DNA from: an uncultured Flavobacteriales bacterium
GTDB taxonomy: Bacteria; Bacteroidota; Bacteroidia; Flavobacteriales_D; Sanyastnellaceae
Direction: 5' to 3'
NCBI GenBank assembly: GCA_913057815.1
Contig: CAJXOV010000190.1
Span: 1-5,445 of the forward strand
Length of the DNA: 5,445 nt
The notes beneath the pieces were generated by a model that had not been told where the DNA came from, did no database searches, and saw only the letters and a list, made by a program, of their open reading frames with translations. The stretch's first letter is position 1. Each line of letters opens with the position of its first letter. Both the position numbers and the translations under genes were made by a program. Below are positions 1-5,445 of the stretch, piece by piece.

Positions 1-46
1 AGATGTAGAGAGGTCTCGTGGGCTCGGAGATGTGTATAAGAGACAG
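1..46 (+). other. Illumina Nextera P7-side adapter (non-genomic sequence)
   Basis: This is library-construction sequence and not chromosome. Bases 1-4 (AGAT) match the end of the P7 flow-cell oligo. Bases 5-12 (GTAGAGAG) are the reverse complement of CTCTCTAC, which I recall as Nextera i7 index N707. Bases 13-46 match the Nextera read-2 adapter, and its last 19 bases (28-46) are the hyperactive Tn5 mosaic end, finishing in GAGACAG. The three parts lie in exactly the order and spacing of a Nextera adapter, so chance or a natural Tn5-like element is very unlikely. It should be trimmed; biological sequence begins at base 47. Confidence 0.97.
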
Positions 47-155
47 ATTCCACACCCTGCGCTTTAACTTTCCCTACAATACGCTGAGCAGAAACCGTAA
101 AACCACATATAAAAACAGCTACTACTATAGAAAGAAACTTTTTTAACAGGCCCAT
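47..155 (-). CDS. Secreted protein, N-terminal fragment with signal peptide (truncated by adapter)
   Basis: Only the first 36 codons are present; the reading frame runs into the adapter at base 46, so the gene is cut by the contig end and not by mutation. The ATG at 155-153 opens a textbook Sec signal peptide: MGLLKK (basic n-region), a hydrophobic core of about 13 residues (FLSIVVAVFICGF), then TVSA before Q24, a likely signal peptidase I site. There is no convincing lipobox around Cys17. The start of the mature part, QRIVGKVKAQGVE, resembles the opening strand of carboxypeptidase-regulatory-like (CarboxypepD_reg) domains, which in Bacteroidota often begin right after the signal peptide as 'xGKV'. 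That assignment is inference from a dozen residues. It lies 59 bases downstream of the ligase/polymerase gene on the same strand, so it may be the third gene of the operon. No clear ribosome-binding site is visible, as is common in this phylum. Confidence 0.65.
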
Positions 156-214
156 AAGAAACTACATTTTGATAATTTACTAATCTAAATTGAAACTTGA
201 GAAGACAGAAGAAC

Positions 215-1648
215 TTAACCGATCTGCTCCGTTTCTTTTGGCAAATGAAATAAATCCAATGCCACTATTACAGCAGAGAACCCCCAAAACACGCAAGATA
301 TTTTATCGGTGTCTAAAAAGTTATTTAGAACTCCATGAACATAATAGGTGAACAATCCTAAATAACAAGTGATGGCCAGCATCTTTAGGTGTCCATTAGG
401 CAGCGCATAAACCACCCTAAAAGCAGTAATAGTTACCATAATTATTATAAGTAAATAAAGCAATGGACCCAAAAACCCCATTTCTGCTAGCGGACCTAAA
501 TACTCACTGTGCGCATTTCCTGCATCACCACTATCAGTAGTAATTATAGTTCTATCAGCCGAACTCTGAAAAGGTGAATATTCGAACGCATAACTTCCAG
601 GTCCCCATCCTACTATAGGCCTTTCTTCAAACATTCTGAGTGCAGCATTCCACCTATTTAACCTTTCTAAATTAGACGCATCTGAACTAATGTTAGATAT
701 ACTTTCTACGTGTTCGCTAAAACTATCTGAACTATCCTGCTTGTTTCTTTCCATATCCATCAATACCTGCTCGATGGTGAAAAAGACAAACACTCCACCC
801 ACAGCTGTAAGAATAACGAGGGTAGATAATTTCACTCTTAAATACATAAAAACTCCTACTGCTCCAGCAGCTATCAAACTAACCCAGGCAGCTCTGGTAT
901 AGGATAGAATAAGTGCAGTTACGAATATGGCTAGTGCTGGAATTAAAAGCAGCTTGGTAGTCGCCTTTAACTTATCCGTAAATAGCATTCCTACAAAAGT
1001 AGGCAGCGTAAATGCCAGTGCTGCACCGTACGAAGTATGATCATTAAAAAATGGAGTCATTACCCAGTGAGCAGGATCATGCTCAAAACCTTCCATAGCA
1101 TGCCTAGTCAATGTATAAAACATCACGAAAAACAATGGGAACATATACAACCAAAAGTACCGATCTATATTTTTCAAATTCTTAAATAGGTGCGTAGCAA
1201 TGAAGAAAAAACTCACTACAAACCACGCTCTACTGATCAGAAATTTAAACGACACCAACGGTTGAGAGCTGGTAAAACTGGTAATAAATATCCATAGAAA
1301 ATAGGCGTAAATACACCAGCTGACAGGATGGGTGAAAATTCTCCTATCGATAGTCTGATTGGCCAACATTTTCATAATAAACAGAAGCATAACTCCTATC
1401 AACAAAGGTTCTGTGGGCAGATACAGCCCTGCTCCTTCCAATCCTAAATCATCCAAATTCACTGAAATAGGAGCCATAAACACAATGCCCAGCAATAGGT
1501 AATCCATCTTATAAAAAGCTAGAATAACTATGAGCATCACCACTGGCAACAAGCTGAAATAAAATAGCTCAAAACCGATGGCTAATGCCTGCAAAACAGC
1601 AAACAAGCCTCCAATGGCGTAGATATATTTGAGATTGATGTTTTGCAA
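215..1648 (-). CDS. O-antigen ligase / polymerase family membrane protein (WaaL/Wzy_C type)
   Basis: A 477-residue polytopic inner-membrane protein with roughly 12-14 hydrophobic segments and one long hydrophilic periplasmic loop at about residues 293-385. This is the architecture of O-antigen ligases (WaaL) and related Wzy polymerases, which transfer undecaprenyl-linked glycan to lipid A-core, to a growing chain or to protein. Family signatures are FFNDHTSYGAALA (200-212), LSYTRAAW (248-255), RWNAALRMFEERPIVGWGPG (332-351) and NAHSEYLGPLAEMGFLG (378-394). His380 is the candidate catalytic histidine of the periplasmic loop, and Arg252 sits where the family keeps a basic residue. Ligase and polymerase cannot be told apart by sequence; the adjacent chain-length protein is compatible with either. 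The start is TTG at 1648-1646: the frame contains no ATG before Met37, which would delete the first membrane segment, and an upstream stop closes the frame at 1670-1672. Only 8 bases separate it from the preceding gene, so translation is probably coupled. Confidence 0.88.
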   Translation of the reverse strand: MQNINLKYIYAIGGLFAVLQALAIGFELFYFSLLPVVMLIVILAFYKMDYLLLGIVFMAPISVNLDDLGLEGAGLYLPTEPLLIGVMLLFIMKMLANQTIDRRIFTHPVSWCIYAYFLWIFITSFTSSQPLVSFKFLISRAWFVVSFFFIATHLFKNLKNIDRYFWLYMFPLFFVMFYTLTRHAMEGFEHDPAHWVMTPFFNDHTSYGAALAFTLPTFVGMLFTDKLKATTKLLLIPALAIFVTALILSYTRAAWVSLIAAGAVGVFMYLRVKLSTLVILTAVGGVFVFFTIEQVLMDMERNKQDSSDSFSEHVESISNISSDASNLERLNRWNAALRMFEERPIVGWGPGSYAFEYSPFQSSADRTIITTDSGDAGNAHSEYLGPLAEMGFLGPLLYLLIIIMVTITAFRVVYALPNGHLKMLAITCYLGLFTYYVHGVLNNFLDTDKISCVFWGFSAVIVALDLFHLPKETEQIG

Positions 1649-1655
1649 CGCTCTG
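1641..1655 (-). repeat. 15-base inverted repeat, copy 1
   Basis: The minus strand reads CAGAGCGTTGCAAAA here, and the same 15 bases occur on the plus strand at 2854-2868. This copy spans the TTG start codon of the ligase/polymerase gene. The match ends sharply on both sides. It may be a regulatory site or chance. Confidence 0.3.
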
Positions 1656-1656
1656 C

Positions 1657-2700
1657 TTAAAATTCTATCTTACCCTGAGCTCTAAGAGAGGAAACATTTT
1701 CCCATAAAAGAAGAATAATTACAGAAAACACAAATGCTGATAAAACTGACATCACGCAGATAAGCCATCTAACTGGATAAGCTTTTTTATCAGGAATAGA
1801 AGCGCTGTTTACAATCTGAGATGCCGAAATCTGAGAATTCATGTCTATCCCAAATCTTTCGATATTCTTTTTAAATCTATCTTCTCTGTCTATAATATTT
1901 TCAAGCGCTTTTTCTAAACTGATAAACTGAACTCCGTATTGTGATAGTTCTCTCATACGCTGATTTAGAATTTCAGCTTGTTTACTTCTCCCTTCATTAA
2001 TGGCCGTGGCATACTGCTCATTTATTCCTTCCAGCTGAGTAGTATAATCATAAACCCCTTTATCTCTAAGGTCGTTTAGTCCATCTTCGATTCCTAACTT
2101 CTCTTTGCTTAAAGACTCGTACCCCGCTATGGCGTAATTGTAGGCCTTCTCTGCCATTCCATTTCTTAATCGAGCAGAAACTGTATCCAAATAGGCCACT
2201 ACATCATTGGCTATCATAGCCGCGGTATCTGGACTGTGATCTAACACCTGTATAGAAACAGATGTATACTTGGTAAGTCTAGCAGATATATTTTCATCGT
2301 AAGTTTCCCCCATAATAGTATTGGCTCCAGGTTCTCCTTGCTTTATATCGTAATGTCTCCAAAGATTATACTTAGCTATGATGGCAGTTTTTATCTGTTC
2401 AGAATTCAATAACTGAAGCATCTGCTCAGCCACATCCTTATCTCCAAACTCTAAAATGTCATCATTAATTACTTCCTCTGTAATTTGTGATCCAAGTGAT
2501 ACCTGAGGCACCGCAAAAAATTCTACTGTACTCTTGTATTTCTCTTGAATAGTAAAAGCCGCTATAACAGAGGCTAAACCGGCTACAGCGCATATAATTA
2601 TAATTGGCCAACGCCATTTATAAAAAAACACTAATAGATTAAACGATTGAAAATATCCTGATTCTTCAGGGTTTTGAGCTGGAGTATTCTTCTCAGTCAT
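1657..2700 (-). CDS. Wzz-like polysaccharide chain-length determinant (no kinase domain)
   Basis: Membrane-anchored polysaccharide co-polymerase that would set glycan chain length or assist export in a Wzy-type pathway. Counting from the ATG at 2700 (347 residues): a short cytoplasmic N-terminus, then transmembrane segment 1 at about 30-50 preceded by FFYKWRWP. After EKYKST comes a large periplasmic region with Wzz_N character, including charged, coiled-coil-like stretches (about 190-225 and 260-285). The family's proline-containing motif IPDKKAYPVRW (about 302-312) leads into transmembrane segment 2 (about 312-333) and a 14-residue tail. There are no Walker motifs or tyrosine cluster, so this is the Wzz/PCP-1 type and not a Wzc-type tyrosine autokinase. 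The frame extends to an in-frame ATG at 2730 (357 residues). I prefer 2700 because MTEKNTP is a typical opening and a TAnnTTTG promoter element lies inside the extension (2719-2726). It is probably the first gene of the minus-strand operon. Confidence 0.85.
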   Translation of the reverse strand: MTEKNTPAQNPEESGYFQSFNLLVFFYKWRWPIIIICAVAGLASVIAAFTIQEKYKSTVEFFAVPQVSLGSQITEEVINDDILEFGDKDVAEQMLQLLNSEQIKTAIIAKYNLWRHYDIKQGEPGANTIMGETYDENISARLTKYTSVSIQVLDHSPDTAAMIANDVVAYLDTVSARLRNGMAEKAYNYAIAGYESLSKEKLGIEDGLNDLRDKGVYDYTTQLEGINEQYATAINEGRSKQAEILNQRMRELSQYGVQFISLEKALENIIDREDRFKKNIERFGIDMNSQISASQIVNSASIPDKKAYPVRWLICVMSVLSAFVFSVIILLLWENVSSLRAQGKIEF

Positions 2701-2718
2701 AGGGTCTATAAATTTGCG

Positions 2719-2726
2719 CAAAAGTA
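2719..2726 (-). promoter_or_regulatory. Candidate Bacteroidota -7 promoter element for the chain-length/ligase operon
   Basis: The minus strand reads TACTTTTG, a full match to TAnnTTTG, the -7 element used by the primary sigma factor of Bacteroidota. It is followed by CGCAAATTTATAGACCCT and then the ATG at 2700. No TTTG (-33 element) is seen at the usual 19-21 base spacing, so the call rests on the -7 box and its position. If it is real, the transcript starts downstream of the alternative ATG at 2730, giving a short leader. Confidence 0.4.
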
Positions 2727-2853
2727 ACATACATAATGGAACTTCTGCTATAGTTTGAATTGGTCAAAAAGTATAACTAAGGACTCGTATTATTATTGTA
2801 AATCCCCTCCTGTTTTTATTCTTGATTTAAGTTGAAAAATAAGAATGTTTCTT

Positions 2854-2868
2854 CAGAGCGTTGCAAAA
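2854..2868 (+). repeat. 15-base inverted repeat, copy 2
   Basis: CAGAGCGTTGCAAAA on the plus strand, identical to the minus strand at 1655-1641. This copy is in the divergent intergenic region, about 35 bases upstream of the candidate plus-strand -7 box. The flanking bases of the two copies do not match. Confidence 0.3.
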
Positions 2869-2903
2869 GTTTCGAGAAATGCCCATTCTGAAATTTGAAC
2901 GTT

Positions 2904-2911
2904 TATTTTTG
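2904..2911 (+). promoter_or_regulatory. Candidate Bacteroidota -7 promoter element for the glycosyltransferase-rnhB unit
   Basis: TATTTTTG fits TAnnTTTG and is followed by GGCC. No TTTG is found at the standard -33 spacing; the nearest TTTG (2894-2897) is too close. If used, it gives a leader of about 100 bases ending in the hairpin at 2986-3003. The region is rich in T, so a chance match is possible. Confidence 0.28.
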
Positions 2912-2985
2912 GGCCATCCAATTCGAGAATCACATAACAGACCTTAAGTTAAAGACCATTAATTTAGTCCAAACTTTAATTTTAA

Positions 2986-3007
2986 TCAGAATGTTATTTC
3001 TGAAGGA
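2986..3007 (+). promoter_or_regulatory. Hairpin and Shine-Dalgarno-like site before the glycosyltransferase
   Basis: TCAGAA (2986-2991) and TTCTGA (2998-3003) are perfect inverted arms of 6 bases with a 6-base loop (TGTTAT). The 3' arm abuts AAGGA (3003-3007), which lies 9 bases before the ATG at 3017 and is one of the few good Shine-Dalgarno-like sequences in the window. The stem ends at the first A of that site, so folding could affect ribosome access. The stem is AT-rich and weak, and a regulatory role is inference. Confidence 0.35.
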
Positions 3008-3016
3008 AACTACTGA

Positions 3017-4123
3017 ATGAAAATAGCCATCAACATACGCTTAGTAAGACCAGACGGAATGGATGGTATTGGCTGGTTTTCTTACGAAATAGTTCGAAGA
3101 TGGGTAGAGCGTTTTCCTGAGCACGAGTTTATTCTTCTAACGGATAAAAGCGCGCTGAAAGAAATGATATCAGGGCCTAATGTTCAACACAAAGTTCTTT
3201 TACCTCCGGCCCGAAAATTATTTTTAATCAACTGGTGGAATTCAGCAGCCAAGAGATATGTGAATAGAATTCAACCTGATATTTTTATATCACTCGATGG
3301 TCAATACGCTCAGTCTATTCAGGCACCTGTGCTTACGGTAATACATGATTTAAATTTTCATCATCATCCTGAATGGATGACAGAAAAATTAGCTCATTTC
3401 TATAACTCTAGCTATCCTGAATGTGCCGCTAATGCTACTAGAATAGCCACTGTTAGTGAATTCAGCAAAAAAGATATTTCCAAAAGTTATAGCATTTCTC
3501 AAAACAGAATAGATGTAGTGTACAATGGATTCAATGAAAAGCTTCTAGCGGTCCAGAACAAACCAGAAAAAGAAAACCCATACTTCTTTTTCGTAGGCAT
3601 CCAAGTTCCTAGAAAAAATATAGCCGGGCTAATAAAGTCATTCAGCATCTTCAAAGAAACATATAAAACCAACCATCAGCTAAAACTGGCCGGACATCAT
3701 TATATGTGGGATGAAGAAATGAAAACTGCTTTAGATGAAAGTTCTGTCAAAGAAGATATTCTTCTTTTAGGCAGAAAAACTTTTGATGACTTAAAGAATC
3801 TTTACGCTGGTGCAGAAGCTCTTCTGTATATTCCTCATTTCGAGGGATTCGGGATTCCGGTGCTTGAAGGTTACGCTGCAGGACTTCCGGTAATATGTAG
3901 TAATACTACTTCACTTCTCGAAGTGGCTGGAAAAGCAGCTTTGTCTTTTTCACCCACAGATTATAAAGGAATAGCCAAAGCCATGCACCAGGTTATCTCT
4001 GATGAAAACCTTAGAAAAGAAATGATTCTAAAAGGAAAGCAACGATTGGAAACATTTAACTGGAAACGCACTTCTGATGCTCTTTGGGAATCTGTGTTAA
4101 AAACAATAGCTCATGGCTCTTAA
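3017..4123 (+). CDS. GT4-family (GT-B fold) glycosyltransferase
   Basis: A 368-residue cytoplasmic or membrane-associated retaining glycosyltransferase that transfers a sugar from a nucleotide-sugar donor onto a growing surface glycan; donor and acceptor cannot be read from the sequence. The N-terminal Rossmann half starts with [10 protein letters not shown] and the glycine motif DGIGWFSYE (16-24). It contains the [11 protein letters not shown] block (110-120) and [10 protein letters not shown] (145-154), then VYNGF (168-172). The C-terminal donor-binding half has [10 protein letters not shown] (192-201, with Arg199/Lys200 as likely phosphate-binding residues), LLLGRK (249-254) and the EX7E motif, with Glu276 and Glu284 inside [23 protein letters not shown] (295-305) follows. 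Length and domain order are normal, so it appears intact. AAGGA 9 bases upstream supports the ATG at 3017. The gene overlaps the rnhB start by 11 bases and is divergent from the chain-length operon, which suggests a role in the same polysaccharide pathway. Confidence 0.9.
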   Translation: MKIAINIRLVRPDGMDGIGWFSYEIVRRWVERFPEHEFILLTDKSALKEMISGPNVQHKVLLPPARKLFLINWWNSAAKRYVNRIQPDIFISLDGQYAQSIQAPVLTVIHDLNFHHHPEWMTEKLAHFYNSSYPECAANATRIATVSEFSKKDISKSYSISQNRIDVVYNGFNEKLLAVQNKPEKENPYFFFVGIQVPRKNIAGLIKSFSIFKETYKTNHQLKLAGHHYMWDEEMKTALDESSVKEDILLLGRKTFDDLKNLYAGAEALLYIPHFEGFGIPVLEGYAAGLPVICSNTTSLLEVAGKAALSFSPTDYKGIAKAMHQVISDENLRKEMILKGKQRLETFNWKRTSDALWESVLKTIAHGS

Positions 4124-4730
4124 ATTTTCTTTTAATAAAAAAGGCATCGAAGCTGGGTGTGATGAAGCGGGAAGAGGATGTTTATCTGGACCTGTTTATG
4201 CTGCTGCGGTGATTCTGAAAAAAGGCTTTAAAAATTCCATTCTTAATGATTCTAAAAAGCTAAATAAAAAAAATAGAAATGAACTGCGGGATATCATTGA
4301 AAAAGAAGCTTTAGCCTGGGCTGTAGGAATAGTCACCGAGAAAGAAATAGATGAAATAAATATCTTAAACGCTTCTTTTCTAGCCATGCATAGAGCGGTA
4401 GACCAACTCTCTAAAAAACCTGAGCTTCTACTAATAGATGGTAATAGATTCAATGAATACGAAGGAATTTCACATGAATGCATTATTAAAGGTGATGGTA
4501 AATATATGAGCATAGCTGCAGCTTCTATTTTAGCCAAGACTCATAGAGATGAGTGCATGTCTAAACTTCATGAGATTCATCCTGAGTATAATTGGAAACA
4601 AAATCAGGGATATCCTACTAAAGCTCACAGAGCAGCTATTAAGGAATATGGCCCTACCGAATTTCATAGAATGACTTTTACTCTGCTGCCTAAAGAAGAG
4701 ACAGAGCCTTCTAAAGAAAAATCGCAGTAA
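4113..4730 (+). CDS. rnhB: Ribonuclease HII
   Basis: Cytoplasmic endonuclease that nicks 5' of ribonucleotides embedded in duplex DNA, starting ribonucleotide excision repair, and also cleaves RNA in RNA-DNA hybrids. At 205 residues it has the usual length. The acidic metal-binding set is visible: Asp17-Glu18 in [20 protein letters not shown], Asp109 in LLIDGNRF, and Asp128 in [17 protein letters not shown]. The GRG motif (20-22) and Tyr167 in NQGYPTKAH are the elements that recognise the RNA-DNA junction in RNase HII, separating it from RNase HIII. The C-terminal block EFHRMTF (183-189) varies slightly from the more usual HRxSF. The ATG at 4113 lies inside the last codons of the glycosyltransferase, in a different frame and with no visible Shine-Dalgarno site, so translational coupling is likely. 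The last residues ([11 protein letters not shown]) are a charged, poorly conserved tail ending in a tandem duplication around the stop. Confidence 0.95.
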   Translation: MALKFSFNKKGIEAGCDEAGRGCLSGPVYAAAVILKKGFKNSILNDSKKLNKKNRNELRDIIEKEALAWAVGIVTEKEIDEINILNASFLAMHRAVDQLSKKPELLLIDGNRFNEYEGISHECIIKGDGKYMSIAAASILAKTHRDECMSKLHEIHPEYNWKQNQGYPTKAHRAAIKEYGPTEFHRMTFTLLPKEETEPSKEKSQ

Positions 4731-4739
4731 AATCGCAGT
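4718..4739 (+). repeat. 11-base tandem duplication at the rnhB stop codon
   Basis: The unit AAAATCGCAGT occurs twice in perfect tandem (4718-4728 and 4729-4739) and is followed by another AAAA. The rnhB TAA (4728-4730) sits on the junction, so losing or gaining a copy would leave the protein end unchanged. It looks like replication slippage in a selectively neutral place, though an assembly error at a short repeat is also possible. Confidence 0.75.
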
Positions 4740-4741
4740 AA

Positions 4742-4760
4742 AAAAGTGAGTAGTTACTCG
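4742..4760 (-). terminator. Weak intrinsic terminator candidate for the surface-protein gene
   Basis: On the minus strand GAGT-AACT-ACTC can form a 4-base stem (at best 5 with a tight loop). It is followed after AC by a run of T from the A-rich stretch 4740-4745. The stop codon of the surface-protein gene lies in the loop region. The stem is short, so this is marginal; no better terminator is visible in the 23 bases between the two convergent stop codons. Confidence 0.28.
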
Positions 4761-5445
4761 ACAAGAGTTACATGGCCTACTGAAATTTTCTGACCATATT
4801 TATAATCCTTATAACTGATTCGCCATGTGTAGGTATCCAGTATAGGTTCATGGCCTTTAAAAGTTCCATCCCAACCAAATGCTGGATCATTACTCTCAAA
4901 AATCAGCTCTCCCCATCGGTTAAAAATTTGCATGTTAAATCCTGCTACTAAAAGCCCATCTGCAAAGAAAACATCATTAATCCCATCTCCGTTTGGAGTA
5001 AACGAATTAGGGACATACAAAGGTCCTGTTAATTCTACAAAAACCCCATCGTAATTCTCACATCCAAACTCGTCTATCACATTAAGAAAGTACCAATGAT
5101 TCTGAGAAGGATATACCGTAGGCTCTAAGCATGTTAAACAACTCAAATCTTCATGTGAAGTCCACCAATAACTTTCTGTATCAACGCTTCCTAATAGAAC
5201 AGCAGTGTCTAAAAACATTACTTCTACATTAGGCCCAGCATCTACATATGGCAAAGGAAGAACAGTAATAGTAGTAGTGGTGCTATCTTGACAGCCATTA
5301 GAGTCAGTTACTACCACCTGAAACTCAGAAGTGTTTTCTGGAGAAACATAAGGAATCTCTACCTCTTCATTCGTAGTAAGATTCGACCATTCATAGACCA
5401 ATCCGCCTGAGGCGGTCAATAATATATCTTCTAAATAACATATTG
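4754..5445 (-). CDS. T9SS type B sorting domain surface protein (C-terminal part, runs off the right edge)
   Basis: C-terminal part of a large exported protein. The frame stays open to base 5445, so the apparent TTG start at 5419 is only an internal codon and the real start lies outside the window. Counting from that codon: residues 1-53 are an Ig/PKD-like module (ASGGLVYEWS ... VVVTDSNGCQDSTTT). Residues 54-130 are a second module (LPYVDAGPN ... LSCLTCLEP ... VIDEFGCEN) with the paired cysteines usual in such repeats. Residues 134-221 are the gliding-motility-associated C-terminal domain (CHU_C, type B sorting signal): VPNSFTPNGDGINDVF (136-151), IFNRWGELIFES (165-176), GWDGTFKG (182-189), TYTWRISYKD (196-205) and the terminal GHVTLVE. 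Such proteins cross the outer membrane through the type IX secretion system and act at the cell surface as adhesins, gliding-related filaments or enzymes; the function lies in the missing N-terminal part. It converges on rnhB with a 23-base gap and is probably unrelated to it. Confidence 0.92.
   Translation of the reverse strand, partial: ICYLEDILLTASGGLVYEWSNLTTNEEVEIPYVSPENTSEFQVVVTDSNGCQDSTTTTITVLPLPYVDAGPNVEVMFLDTAVLLGSVDTESYWWTSHEDLSCLTCLEPTVYPSQNHWYFLNVIDEFGCENYDGVFVELTGPLYVPNSFTPNGDGINDVFFADGLLVAGFNMQIFNRWGELIFESNDPAFGWDGTFKGHEPILDTYTWRISYKDYKYGQKISVGHVTLVE

Larger units (their letters stand above)
2731..3016. other. Divergent intergenic region
   Basis: Non-coding, AT-rich spacer between the minus-strand chain-length operon and the plus-strand glycosyltransferase. 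It should hold both promoters. I see one copy of a 15-base inverted repeat (2854-2868), a candidate plus-strand -7 box (2904-2911), and a hairpin with a ribosome-binding site next to the glycosyltransferase start (2986-3007). No tRNA, riboswitch or protein of meaningful length is recognisable on either strand. Confidence 0.7.

Noticed and set aside
28..46. Tn5 mosaic end as a sign of a natural transposon
   Set aside because: It is the engineered 19-base mosaic end directly joined to Nextera adapter and index sequence, with no transposase or target duplication.
690..902. Plus-strand open frame of 70 codons
   Set aside because: It lies antisense within the ligase/polymerase gene, whose membrane topology and motifs are convincing; the translated peptide has no recognisable domain.
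2804..2811. AGGAGGGG on the minus strand as a strong Shine-Dalgarno site
   Set aside because: No ATG, GTG or TTG follows at a usable distance and no reading frame of interest begins there.
2845..2898. 17-codon plus-strand ORF in the divergent intergenic region
   Set aside because: It is too short, has no ribosome-binding site or recognisable peptide character, and could easily arise by chance.
2731..3016. Possible riboswitch, small RNA or CRISPR-like structure
   Set aside because: I found no spaced direct repeats, no conserved aptamer core and only short weak hairpins.
4196..4537. Minus-strand open frame of 113 codons
   Set aside because: It is antisense to rnhB over its conserved catalytic region; its composition is what the complement of a Lys/Glu-rich gene would give.

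Overview
The window looks like a contig end from a member of the Bacteroidota, probably a gliding or T9SS-carrying marine or soil lineage of the Cytophagales/Flavobacteriia type. The evidence is a type B sorting domain of the type IX secretion system (gliding-motility-associated C-terminal domain), AT-rich DNA, generally weak Shine-Dalgarno sequences and TAnnTTTG-like promoter elements. The genus cannot be fixed from this sequence. Bases 1-46 are not genomic: they are the P7-side Illumina Nextera adapter, including a recognisable i7 index and the Tn5 mosaic end, so biological sequence starts at base 47.

Layout. On the minus strand, read right to left from about 2730, there is a compact unit. 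It holds a Wzz-like polysaccharide chain-length determinant (two membrane segments, no kinase domain), then after 8 bases a polytopic O-antigen ligase/polymerase-family protein, and after 59 bases the first 36 codons of a secreted protein cut off by the adapter. A divergent intergenic region of about 300 bases separates this unit from a plus-strand pair: a GT4-type glycosyltransferase and ribonuclease HII (rnhB), which overlap by 11 bases. Converging on rnhB with only 23 bases between the stop codons is the 3' end of a large cell-surface gene. Its visible part carries two Ig/PKD-like modules and the T9SS type B sorting domain, and it runs off the right edge.

How the genes fit together. The glycosyltransferase, chain-length protein and ligase/polymerase suggest the edge of a surface polysaccharide locus (O-antigen, capsule or exopolysaccharide), with a Wzy-type logic of sugar transfer, polymerisation or ligation, and length control. 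RNase HII is a housekeeping passenger behind the glycosyltransferase. The T9SS cargo gene is an independent transcription unit.

I found no novel defence system, CRISPR array, RNA gene or mobile element. The items most worth a second look are the adapter at the contig end, the truncated secreted protein hidden beside it, start-site questions in the minus-strand operon, a hairpin plus micro-ORF at the glycosyltransferase start, a 15-base inverted repeat, and an 11-base tandem duplication at the rnhB stop codon.
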